A DNA stretch of 64,000 nt from Sphingobacterium bambusae (GTDB lineage: Bacteria; Bacteroidota; Bacteroidia; Sphingobacteriales; Sphingobacteriaceae): positions 2,108,001-2,172,000 of the forward strand of contig NZ_CP138332.1 of NCBI RefSeq assembly GCF_033955345.1, written 5' to 3'. Below, in pieces: positions 40,404 to 48,378 of the stretch (its first letter is position 1; each line of letters opens with the position of its first letter). Made by a program: the position numbers and the translations under genes. The notes below the pieces were generated by a model, which searched no databases, was not told where the DNA came from, and saw only the letters and a list, made by a program, of their open reading frames with translations.

Positions 40404-41524
40404 CGTTTACGTTTAAATTGAGGCATTTTCTTCTCGTCAAGGTTGGGTGTATTAGCTTCAAACTTGGGCCATCCATCCTTCCAAACTAGGCGATCCAGCA
40501 TCAGCACGCGGCGGCTGGCACCTGACTTCACCTTGTCATTATCTTTTAGTATAGCATGGTAGAGCAACCAATATTGGCCATCATCATCGGTGATAATTTT
40601 TGCGTGATGGCCTGGCCCGGCAATGGTATCATTGCCCTTTAACAATAAAGTTCCATTTCCGCGTTGGGTGATGGGTTTTCCTGACCGATCGAGATATGGT
40701 CCGTTCAATGTCTTGGACCGGGCTGTCAAAACTTTGTACTGGCTATTTGCTCCTTCACAGCAGCTTCCTTTGGATCCGAAGAAATAGTAATAGCCATCAC
40801 GCTTGTGCAACATGGCAGCCTCCCAGTCCCCCGCGGCAAGCTGAATTTTGGTTGCTGCTGGCATAGCTTTGGTCGCATCGGCCGAAAGTCCAATCATGTG
40901 AATACCTTGGTTAATCCCTTCGCCAAAACTTCCCCAAATGAGATAGTTCTTGCCCGATTCTTCAAAAAAGGAAGGATCGATGGAGTTGGGCACCTCCATC
41001 TCTTTTGACGTAAAGAGCTTACCCTGATCGACAAAAGGCCCTTTCGGCGTTGAAGCGATGGCTAGCCCGATCCCCGGATCGGCATCACCCCATAAGGAAT
41101 AGGAGTAGTATAAGTAATATTTACCTTGGATGAAATTGATATCTGGAGCCCATAATCCGCCATTTTTTTTCCAATTCGGCTTCTTTGTAAATACCTCGCC
41201 GATATATTCCCAGTTTACCAAGTCTTTAGATTCCAAAATGGGCATCAGCCTACTCCCTTTTCCGTCTCCCCAGTCGTCTTGTGTTCCATAGGCATAAAAC
41301 AAGCCGCTTGCCTGATCACGGATAACGGTCGGATCGGCTAAAATCGGTTCGAATACCGGATTTCTATACATAGATACCGTGTCCTCAACAGAAAAGCGTG
41401 ACCGGGCGATTCCCGAAACACAACCCCATAAAGAGGGACTGATCAGTAGTACTAAAAATAATGGAAAAACAGGAAATCGAGGACGGTTATCTCCTCGCCC
41501 CAGCAAACTTAGGTTTGTTTTCAT
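40400..41524 (-). CDS. Glycoside hydrolase family 43 lipoprotein, arabinanase-like
   Basis: A 374-residue lipoprotein (lipobox SLWGC, Cys35). GH43 landmarks are Asp in ILADPTVIRD, NSIDPSFFEES, and Glu in GDWEAAMLHKRDGYYYFFGS, a pattern close to endo-arabinanase/arabinofuranosidase subfamilies. It overlaps the next GH43 gene by 4 nt. The gene is divergent from the sensor kinase gene at 41623, so both promoters lie in the 98-bp gap, a likely HTCS operator site. Confidence 0.92.
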   Translation of the reverse strand: MKTNLSLLGRGDNRPRFPVFPLFLVLLISPSLWGCVSGIARSRFSVEDTVSMYRNPVFEPILADPTVIRDQASGLFYAYGTQDDWGDGKGSRLMPILESKDLVNWEYIGEVFTKKPNWKKNGGLWAPDINFIQGKYYLYYSYSLWGDADPGIGLAIASTPKGPFVDQGKLFTSKEMEVPNSIDPSFFEESGKNYLIWGSFGEGINQGIHMIGLSADATKAMPAATKIQLAAGDWEAAMLHKRDGYYYFFGSKGSCCEGANSQYKVLTARSKTLNGPYLDRSGKPITQRGNGTLLLKGNDTIAGPGHHAKIITDDDGQYWLLYHAILKDNDKVKSGASRRVLMLDRLVWKDGWPKFEANTPNLDEKKMPQFKRKR

Positions 41525-41622
41525 TCACCAAATTTGTAAAATGATTTTGGCAAAGCATTGCTTATTTATTTCAATAAATCACTAATTTGTCTCAAAATAA
41601 CAAGCATAAACCTTATCCATCC

Positions 41623-44600
41623 ATGCAGAAACGATTATTACTCTTTGTCGGCATCCTCTTGATCGTGCTCGTCGGGCGTGGACAAAGCTACTATTTCAAT
41701 CATTTTGGGGTTGATGATGGGCTATCCAACAATGCTATTCTTTGTAGTGTACAAGACAAAAGCGGATTTTTATGGTTTGGTACGAAGGATGGGCTAAATC
41801 GTTTTGATGGATATAATTTCAAGCAGTTTTATAGCGATACGGACAGCAATACCGGCTTAGGCAGCAATTTTATCCATAGCCTGATGGTAGATCGGAACAA
41901 CCACATTTGGGTAGGTACCGATCAAGGAATTTATATATACAATCCTTATTTGGAGTTGTTTTCCGCATTTAAAGGCGAGAATAAAGGGGAGATACTGCAG
42001 ATAGAGGAAGATCGATCTGGGAATGTATGGTTTATCTCCAACAATCGTCTTTTCTGCTTCCAACCTACAAATGGGCAATTGAAACAACAGACAGATGTCG
42101 GAGAACAAGTGGTTTCGGCCTTTGGGTTTGATAAGCATGATAACGTGTGGGTTGGCGGCAACCAATCGCTAAAAAACTTAAAAACGGGCGCTAGCTTTAT
42201 CCTTCCTATTGCACATGCTGCCGCACAATGGATAGAGAAGATCTATCGCGACGATCGGGAGCAATTTTGGATAGCGACTTCAAAACACGGGCTGTACACC
42301 CTCGACCCTGCCAATGGCAGCATCAAACACCGGTTGCCATCTATTGACGGCAGCCCCCTGTTCGTTCGCGACATACAACAAGCTGATCCTGCAACCTTTT
42401 GGATAGCGACAGAAAGCGGTGTCATCGTATACAACAGTCACAATGGACAACACAATTTACTCCGCCAGCAGGCTGATCACCCTTGGGGACTGTCTGACAA
42501 TGCGGTGTATACCATCTGCAAAGATCATCAGGGAGGAATATGGGTAGGCACCTTTTTTGGCGGGCTCAATTATTATCATCGGCAGCACAATATTTTCCAT
42601 AAAATTTTCCCTCGCTTTCTAGTGAGTTCGATTCAGGGACATGCTGTTCGGGAAATTACACAGGACAGGCGTAACCAGTTATGGATAGGCACAGAAGATA
42701 ATGGCCTCTATGCTTGGGATAAGAACAAAAATGTATTCCACCGCTTTAACACAACAAACGGACTATCGCATACCAATATACATGGTTTGGCCTTAGTGGG
42801 CGACAGCCTTTTAGTAGGCACATTTGATCGCGGCCTCGATGTAATTGACACCCGAAGTGATAGGTTGATCAAACATTTTGACACGCAGAACAGTGCAGGT
42901 TTAAGCAATAACTTTATCTACCAAATATACCGCACAAAAAGAGGCCGCGTCCTACTGGCAACAGCACGGGGGCTAACTGAATTTTTCCCGGGAGAAGATC
43001 GATTCCAACTGATCAGAGAAGCGCCCGACTATATATTTTACACCTCGATCTTCGAAGATTCAAAAGAGAATATATGGCTAGCAACTTGGCGAGACGGTCT
43101 ATACCATATCAACCGTGAAACAGGGCATACCAAGGTTTATCTCCATCATAAAGAGGATTCAACGAGTCTAAATAGCAATCGTGTCAATCGTATTTTTCAG
43201 GATAGTTTCGGACATCTCTGGATTGCAACGGAAAATGGATTGGCTCTATGGACCACAGAGGGACAGCATTTACGCCGATTCACCAAGGCCGATGGCCTGC
43301 CCAGCAACCTCATCTTGGCCATGCAGGAAGACAATGTCCACAACCTGTGGATATCGACCACTCGTGGTTTGGTAAGAATGCACCTTCCTGACTTTCGTCT
43401 GCATGTCTACGACAAGGAATCTGGGCTTCTGGATCTACAGTTTAACTACAACTCGACATTTAAGGATCCGACTGGACAACTCTATTTCGGCTCATCTTCG
43501 GGTCTTATTCAATTCCATCCGGACAGCCTCTTTGAAAATAGCGCTAGCAAAGTACCCAGTCCGCTCTACATCACCCGCATACAGGCGCTACAGCGCGACC
43601 TCCGCGTTGGCGGAACTGGTCCTGCCATCGACTCGTCTGTTACCTACCTTAATCATATCCACCTAGAACACGACGAGTCGACCATCAGCATTGATTTTGC
43701 TGCGCTACATTTTTCCTCTTCCCAATCAACGTCATACATGTATATGTTGGAAGGATTCGACAAAGATTGGATCTTTCTACGCAACAGCCACACGGCACAT
43801 TTCACTAAAATTCCCCCGGGTAACTACACCTTTCGGGTAAAAGCAGTGGATGCAAACGGAGAAGCGCTATCTGAGGAAAAAAAATTACACATACGGGTTT
43901 CGCCTCCCATCTGGGCGACGATACCTGCGCTGATCACCTACGTCCTCATGGGCGGCTTTCTTCTCTATTACATCCTCCGTTCTTACGACCGGAAAATAAA
44001 GGAAAAAAATCGGCGTCGACTGGAGGTGATCAAGAGCCATCGCGAACGCGCACTGTTCAAAACAAAAATGGACTTCTTCGCACGCATAGCCCATGAAATC
44101 AAAACGCCACTAACGTTAATCAAAGCACCGTTGGAACGTATTATGCATAGTGAACATGAAGATCCCAAAACAGGGAGGCTACTGCAAACCATGCAACAGA
44201 ATACTGAAAAGCTGGTTACACTTACCAACCAACTCTTGGATTTTAGGCAAATAGAAAGCAGCGAATATAACTTGAAGTTGGGATGGCAAAGCATAAATCA
44301 TCTGCTTACGGAACGTCTACAAGAGTTTCAGCCTGTCTTCAACCAACAGGAGTTAAGGCTTAGCTATCATTGCAATGAAGTTATTGATGCCCTTGTGGAT
44401 GTCGATATCTTGGCGAAGATACTCGACAACCTTTTGACCAATGCAAGCAAGTATGCCGAACAGCAAATCATCGTGCTCTTAAATCTAGTCGATCAGGGCA
44501 GCTCTTTCTGTATAACAATTAAAAATGACGGGCGACTGCTTTCAAAATCGGAAATAGATCATATCTTCAAACCCTTCCATCGTGCGTCAGAGCATTATCA

Positions 44601-44739
44601 AATAGAGGGCTCCGGATTAGGATTGGCGCTAGCCCATTCCTTTGCGGAACTGCATCGGGGTGAGTTATTTTATTTAGATAACTCCGAAAATTTAAATATA
44701 TTCGTAATTAAGATACCGATACGAGGAACCTATGGCTAA
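41623..44739 (+). CDS. HTCS-type sensor histidine kinase with two-component propeller
   Basis: About 1038 residues, started at the ATG at 41623 (MQKRLLLFVGILLIV) rather than an upstream TTG. Signal peptide, then many Reg_prop blades (GFLWFGTKDGLNRFDGY, HIWVGTDQGIYIYNP, QLWIGTEDNGLYAWD), a Y_Y_Y domain (GNYTFRVKAVDANGE), a TM helix near 775-795, HisKA with FFARIAHEIKTPLTL (phospho-His) and HATPase (DNLLTNASKYAE, GSGLGLALAHSF). Canonical HTCS proteins continue into receiver and AraC domains; here the protein stops after the ATPase and these are in the next gene. It senses oligosaccharide in the periplasm. Confidence 0.93.
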   Translation: MQKRLLLFVGILLIVLVGRGQSYYFNHFGVDDGLSNNAILCSVQDKSGFLWFGTKDGLNRFDGYNFKQFYSDTDSNTGLGSNFIHSLMVDRNNHIWVGTDQGIYIYNPYLELFSAFKGENKGEILQIEEDRSGNVWFISNNRLFCFQPTNGQLKQQTDVGEQVVSAFGFDKHDNVWVGGNQSLKNLKTGASFILPIAHAAAQWIEKIYRDDREQFWIATSKHGLYTLDPANGSIKHRLPSIDGSPLFVRDIQQADPATFWIATESGVIVYNSHNGQHNLLRQQADHPWGLSDNAVYTICKDHQGGIWVGTFFGGLNYYHRQHNIFHKIFPRFLVSSIQGHAVREITQDRRNQLWIGTEDNGLYAWDKNKNVFHRFNTTNGLSHTNIHGLALVGDSLLVGTFDRGLDVIDTRSDRLIKHFDTQNSAGLSNNFIYQIYRTKRGRVLLATARGLTEFFPGEDRFQLIREAPDYIFYTSIFEDSKENIWLATWRDGLYHINRETGHTKVYLHHKEDSTSLNSNRVNRIFQDSFGHLWIATENGLALWTTEGQHLRRFTKADGLPSNLILAMQEDNVHNLWISTTRGLVRMHLPDFRLHVYDKESGLLDLQFNYNSTFKDPTGQLYFGSSSGLIQFHPDSLFENSASKVPSPLYITRIQALQRDLRVGGTGPAIDSSVTYLNHIHLEHDESTISIDFAALHFSSSQSTSYMYMLEGFDKDWIFLRNSHTAHFTKIPPGNYTFRVKAVDANGEALSEEKKLHIRVSPPIWATIPALITYVLMGGFLLYYILRSYDRKIKEKNRRRLEVIKSHRERALFKTKMDFFARIAHEIKTPLTLIKAPLERIMHSEHEDPKTGRLLQTMQQNTEKLVTLTNQLLDFRQIESSEYNLKLGWQSINHLLTERLQEFQPVFNQQELRLSYHCNEVIDALVDVDILAKILDNLLTNASKYAEQQIIVLLNLVDQGSSFCITIKNDGRLLSKSEIDHIFKPFHRASEHYQIEGSGLGLALAHSFAELHRGELFYLDNSENLNIFVIKIPIRGTYG

Positions 44740-45517
44740 CGAAAATCAACTGAAGCCCACCATTTTGGTAGCTGATGACCACCAAGAAATTCTTGATTTT
44801 ATCGCGGACGATCTCAGCGAGTACTATTACGTTTTGAAAGCGGCGGATGGTGAGCAAGCATTAGCCTGCTTGGAAAACCATCCGGTAGATCTCATTGTGA
44901 GCGACGTGATGATGCCCAAGATTGACGGTTATGAATTATGTACACGCCTAAAAGAGAACCTTCATTTCAGCCATATCCCTTTTATTATGTTGACGGCGAA
45001 GAATAGCCTGCAATCAAAGATCGAGGGATTGGAATACGGCGCAGACGCCTACATAGAAAAACCGTTTTCTCCTACTTTCTTACAAGCACAGATTACCAGC
45101 TTATTGCGAAACAGACAGCATGTCCGCGCGCACTACAACCACTCGCCGAGTAGCCATATTCAGAGCAGCGCACTCAATAAATCTGATCGCGTATTTTTGG
45201 AAAAGCTAAACTTGCTGATTTTAGACAACGTCACAGAACAATCCCTTTGTGTCGATCTGTTAGCAGACAGAATGAATATGAGTCGTCCTACATTGTACCG
45301 AAAAATAAAGGCTTTATCTGACCTCTCCCCAAACGAACTCATTAATGTGACACGTCTAAAAAAGGCCGCCGAATACTTGAACGAAGGCCAATACAAAGTG
45401 TACGAAATTTCTAGCTTGGTCGGTTTCAGCTCCTCCTCCCATTTTATACGCAACTTCCAAAAACAGTTCGGCATCAGCCCAAAGGAGTGGAGCGAACAGC
45501 GAAGACAATCGTCTTAA
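44732..45517 (+). CDS. Response regulator with AraC-type DNA-binding domain
   Basis: 261 residues. Receiver domain 9-125: acidic pocket ADD (14-16), phospho-acceptor Asp58 in IVSDVMMP, Thr in MLTAKN, Lys in EKPFSP. AraC HTH about 160-258 (LLADRMNMSRPTLYRKIKAL, VYEISSLVGFSSSSHFIRNF). Its ATG overlaps the kinase stop (ATGGCTAA, 44732-44739) in another frame, so translation is probably coupled. Together the two genes equal one HTCS protein and should activate the adjacent PUL. Confidence 0.94.
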   Translation: MANENQLKPTILVADDHQEILDFIADDLSEYYYVLKAADGEQALACLENHPVDLIVSDVMMPKIDGYELCTRLKENLHFSHIPFIMLTAKNSLQSKIEGLEYGADAYIEKPFSPTFLQAQITSLLRNRQHVRAHYNHSPSSHIQSSALNKSDRVFLEKLNLLILDNVTEQSLCVDLLADRMNMSRPTLYRKIKALSDLSPNELINVTRLKKAAEYLNEGQYKVYEISSLVGFSSSSHFIRNFQKQFGISPKEWSEQRRQSS

Positions 45518-45567
45518 TAAACGTTAGGTAAATGCGTCGTTCTTCTTGTAGAAAGTTGGGTATAAAC

Positions 45568-45599
45568 TTGTCCGTACTAGGCTAACTTACTATTTTTGT
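45568..45599 (+). promoter_or_regulatory. Promoter of the ZIP transporter gene
   Basis: CTTG (45568-45571), 20 nt, TATTTTTG (45592-45599): close to TTTG-N19-TAnnTTTG. The start codon follows at 45629. Confidence 0.55.
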
Positions 45600-45628
45600 T
45601 AAAATCAAACTAGAAGTCTCGCTATCTT

Positions 45629-46444
45629 ATGGAAGCAATCATTGCATACTTTTCGCACATAAATCCCGTACTTGCTGCATTTTATGCTTCTATTTTCACC
45701 TGGCTTGTCACCGCACTAGGTGCTTCTTTCGTTTTTTTCTTCAAAACGATGAACCGCAATTTTCTAGATGCGATGTTGGGGTTCACCGGAGGAGTAATGG
45801 TAGCAGCCAGTATATGGAGTCTTTTGATTCCGGCCATAGACATGAGCGAAGGCGAAGGTTTTTTCCAGGTTCTTCCAAGCATCATCGGATTTCTACTGGG
45901 TGCCGGCTTTCTATTTGCGCTGGATAAAGTACTTCCCCACTTTCACGTGAATTTCAAACAGGTTGAAGGAGTAAAATCGCCCTGGCAAAAAACCACATTA
46001 CTCGTTTTGGCCATCACCTTACACAATATTCCTGAAGGGTTGGCTGTTGGGGTTTTATTTGGCGCCGTGGCCGCGGGTGTGCCGGATGCCAGTATCGGAG
46101 GAGCGGTAGCTCTTGCCATGGGTATAGGTCTACAGAATTTCCCAGAGGGCATCGCTGTGTCTATGCCACTGCGCGGAATGGGTGTGTCTCGCCGTAAGAG
46201 TTTTTACTACGGACAGCTGTCGGCTATCGTAGAGCCCATGGCCGCAGTATTAGGAGCCCTCGCTGTTGGATTTTTCACCCCGATCTTGCCGTATGCCCTT
46301 GCTTTTGCTGCTGGAGCGATGATCTTCGTTGTTGTTGAAGAAGTTATTCCCGAAGCCCAACAGAACAAAAATTCCGATTTAGCTACCTTGGGCTTCATTG
46401 GTGGATTCATTGTAATGATGACTTTGGATGTTGTGTTGGGTTAG
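45629..46444 (+). CDS. ZIP family metal transporter (ZupT/GufA-like)
   Basis: A 271-residue inner-membrane protein with eight predicted helices. The metal-binding helices contain HNIPEGLAVGVLFG (near 132-145) and NFPEGIAVSMPLR (near 170-182), the two signature H/N-x-PEG motifs of ZIP importers for zinc and other divalent cations. It is monocistronic, with its own promoter and a terminator at 46474-46508. No metal-responsive repressor gene is nearby. Confidence 0.93.
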   Translation: MEAIIAYFSHINPVLAAFYASIFTWLVTALGASFVFFFKTMNRNFLDAMLGFTGGVMVAASIWSLLIPAIDMSEGEGFFQVLPSIIGFLLGAGFLFALDKVLPHFHVNFKQVEGVKSPWQKTTLLVLAITLHNIPEGLAVGVLFGAVAAGVPDASIGGAVALAMGIGLQNFPEGIAVSMPLRGMGVSRRKSFYYGQLSAIVEPMAAVLGALAVGFFTPILPYALAFAAGAMIFVVVEEVIPEAQQNKNSDLATLGFIGGFIVMMTLDVVLG

Positions 46445-46473
46445 CCCGAAAATCAATAGTGAACGATAAGATA

Positions 46474-46508
46474 AAAAAAACCTGAAGCGGAGAACTTCAG
46501 GTTTTTTT
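46474..46508. terminator. Bidirectional terminator
   Basis: AAAAAAACCTGAAG (46474-46487) pairs perfectly with CTTCAGGTTTTTTT (46495-46508) around a 7-nt loop. It serves the ZIP gene on the plus strand and small RNA candidate C on the minus strand. Confidence 0.85.
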
Positions 46509-46541
46509 CTACTAACCAATTATTAACTAACCTAATTTATG
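46474..46541 (-). ncRNA. Small RNA candidate C (block plus terminator)
   Basis: On the minus strand, a 28-nt block (46541 to 46514) related to candidates A and B, with a 4-nt insertion, is followed 5 nt later by a terminator. Read on the plus strand, the same DNA is an A-rich leader ending in an ATG at 46539-46541 that opens a 24-codon frame (MKKITLLLSIKRGC...), resembling the start of a SusC-type signal peptide. It may be a leftover of a lost Sus gene plus its antisense RNA. A promoter is not clear: TAATTTTT lies close upstream. Confidence 0.4.
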
Positions 46542-46777
46542 AAAAAAATTACTCTATTGTTATCTATAAAACGAGGGTGTATTAGGTTTAGTGTTTCAGG
46601 CATTCGCCTTTAACATATTTTAACGAAGCAACTTCAATTGTGCATAGTCAGTAGGCTATCTTTTTCAATATCTACAACATGCAGCATCTCTCTTAAAATA
46701 TGGTTGAACACGCGAACGCTCTCATACTTAAGCTATATCAACAACGATATAGCCTGAAAGATGCTAATATCTAGAAA

Positions 46778-46894
46778 TTAGCTTATCAAATGATATAGTT
46801 GCAAGACCACGATAGCTAGCAATACCAGCACTAACCAAAATAGCTTCAACGTAACAGGCACGGTGTTGATTGATTTAAATAACTTATATAGCAT
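46778..46894 (-). CDS. Possible 38-residue single-pass membrane protein
   Basis: ATG at 46892-46894, stop TAA at 46778-46780. The product begins MLYKLFKSINTVPVTLKLFW, then a hydrophobic run (LVLVLLAIVVLQL) and ends YHLIS. A short basic N terminus and one transmembrane helix are typical of small membrane proteins. An AGAG-rich purine stretch precedes the start. No homologue is recognised and there is no neighbour it obviously serves, so a chance ORF is possible. Confidence 0.35.
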   Translation of the reverse strand: MLYKLFKSINTVPVTLKLFWLVLVLLAIVVLQLYHLIS

Positions 46895-47453
46895 AATCTC
46901 TTTTACTCTTCTCTATTGGATATCTCTGTTACTTTTGTTTTGCCAAAAGGATACTTTCACCAAAAGATAGCACGTGCAAATGTATAATATTAAATACTAT
47001 TTTTCAAAAAATATTGAAAGAACACAGTGTGATGAATGGAGTAATTGAAGCTTTATCAAAATGCCTGCCCATTAGCCCTCGGACGGGAGTCAGAGAACTT
47101 CTGGGCATTCATTTGATAACTAAACAACATATATGAAAAAAGCAGGCTGACTAACACAGCCCTCTACTTTCCAAAAGAAAATTCCCAGATCTGAAAGATT
47201 GAACAATCCAAAACGCACGTATACTCCCCAACTGCTTTGTGAGCAGCAAATAACCTCCATAAAACGGGATTGAAGCCTGCGCATTACACAAACGGCTACA
47301 AAGTCTATAAAGATAGTATTTAATTATGAAAATGCAAATATAACTGTATTATTTTTAGGATATTTAACATCTATTGCGTGATTTATTATAATTGTTTAAA
47401 CAAATATAGTGGTCGCATATATAGGTGGGGGTGACATTTCACTTATCTTTTAC

Positions 47454-47461
47454 TAGCTTTG
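47454..47461 (+). promoter_or_regulatory. -7 promoter element of the HAD phosphatase gene
   Basis: TAGCTTTG matches TAnnTTTG and ends only 7 bp before the ATG at 47469. Transcription would start at or beside the start codon, giving a leaderless or near-leaderless mRNA. Confidence 0.5.
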
Positions 47462-47468
47462 TAGCTAT

Positions 47469-48113
47469 ATGAAACTTCTAATATTCGACCTAGACGGCAC
47501 GTTGATCGATACGTTGCAGGACTTAGCAAATTGCTGCAACTACGCGCTTGAGTTGCATGGTTTTCCTTCCCACGAGACATCTGCGTATAAATATTTTGTA
47601 GGGAACGGCATACACACGTTAATAGAACGTGCCCTTCCAGAAAGCCAAAGGCAGGCAGCTATCATCGAAAAAGTTAAGACGGATTTTGTCCTGTACTACG
47701 AGCAACATGCTCAGGATCATACCAAACCGTATATTGGTATCCCGGAATTGCTTGCGGCGTTAAAAGAGAAGGGTTATTTACTTAGTGTCGCATCTAACAA
47801 ATATCACGAAGCAACGGTTCCGCTGGTAAAGCACTACTTCCCAAATATCAGTTTCGACTTAATTTTAGGGCATCGTACAGGCCGAGCAGCGAAACCCGAC
47901 CCTGATATCGTCATCGACACATTAAACACGCTATCCGTCGCCTCCGACAACTGCTTTTATGTGGGCGATTCATCGGTAGATATGATAACAGCTGTTCGAG
48001 CAGGCGTTAAAGCCATCGGGGTCACTTGGGGATTTCGTATGGAAGAGGAACTACGAGAAAATGGAGCAGATTACATTGTACATGAGCCATTCCAACTATT
48101 AAAAATTATCTAA
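47469..48113 (+). CDS. gph: HAD family hydrolase, phosphoglycolate phosphatase-like
   Basis: A 214-residue cytoplasmic phosphatase. HAD motifs in order: FDLDGTLIDT (motif I, residues 5-14), VASNKY (II), the Lys of KPDPD (III), and VGDSSVDM (IV), with a helical cap between I and II. The best family fit is phosphoglycolate phosphatase, which clears 2-phosphoglycolate, but related HADs act on other sugar phosphates. It stands alone; the gap after its stop contains small RNA candidate B. Confidence 0.88.
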   Translation: MKLLIFDLDGTLIDTLQDLANCCNYALELHGFPSHETSAYKYFVGNGIHTLIERALPESQRQAAIIEKVKTDFVLYYEQHAQDHTKPYIGIPELLAALKEKGYLLSVASNKYHEATVPLVKHYFPNISFDLILGHRTGRAAKPDPDIVIDTLNTLSVASDNCFYVGDSSVDMITAVRAGVKAIGVTWGFRMEEELRENGADYIVHEPFQLLKII

Positions 48114-48199
48114 AAACGTCATTATATTCTCCAAAAAAGACAAAACAACTGAAAAAGTCAAAATTTTGTCAACTAAGGTCTACAATTTTAGTTAAGATG

Positions 48200-48230
48200 C
48201 TTGATTAGACAGAAAAAATAACGACATTTG
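48200..48230 (+). promoter_or_regulatory. Promoter of small RNA candidate B
   Basis: CTTG (48200-48203), exactly 19 nt, then GACATTTG (48223-48230), one base off TAnnTTTG. The predicted start falls near 48235, right at the conserved block. Confidence 0.55.
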
Positions 48231-48234
48231 TATC

Positions 48235-48297
48235 ATCATAATTTAGGTTTATAATTGGTTAGCTAAAGGTTTTCATTCTCCCCGTTTGAAAACCTTT
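48235..48297 (+). ncRNA. Small RNA candidate B (block plus terminator)
   Basis: A 24-nt block (48237-48260) differs from candidate A at one position (TTTAT versus TTAAT) and is followed by a terminator. Thirteen bases, TAGGTTTATAATT, are identical to plus-strand 7495-7507, hence exactly complementary to the leader of the FAS1-SusC-SusD mRNA 12 nt before its ATG. This is the best evidence for an antisense role. It lies between gph and a convergent oxidoreductase gene. Confidence 0.5.
48265..48297 (+). terminator. Rho-independent terminator of candidate B
   Basis: AAAGGTTTTCA (48265-48275) pairs with TGAAAACCTTT (48287-48297) around an 11-nt loop, followed by TATTTTTTT. It may also serve gph. 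Confidence 0.85.
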
Positions 48298-48309
48298 TAT
48301 TTTTTTATA

Positions 48310-48341
48310 AACAAAAAAATACGGGAAAAAGATCCCGTATT
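48310..48341 (-). terminator. Terminator of the Gfo/Idh oxidoreductase gene
   Basis: AATACGGGA (48318-48326) pairs with TCCCGTATT (48333-48341). On the minus strand a T7 run follows (48313-48319). It lies about 40 bp after the stop. Confidence 0.8.
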
Positions 48342-48378
48342 CTCAACCAATTTACATTATATTCAACAAACTATTTTT

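Larger units (their letters stand above)
46445..47468. other. Gene-poor kilobase between ZIP and HAD genes
   Basis: AT-rich (about two thirds). Contents that can be supported: the terminator and candidate C at its left end, a 38-codon ORF on the minus strand (46778-46894), a possible long stem-loop (TATCAAA at 47054-47060 with TTTGATA at 47112-47118, and inner GCCC/GGGC), and the -7 element of the HAD gene. No other convincing coding frame is seen. Confidence 0.5.
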
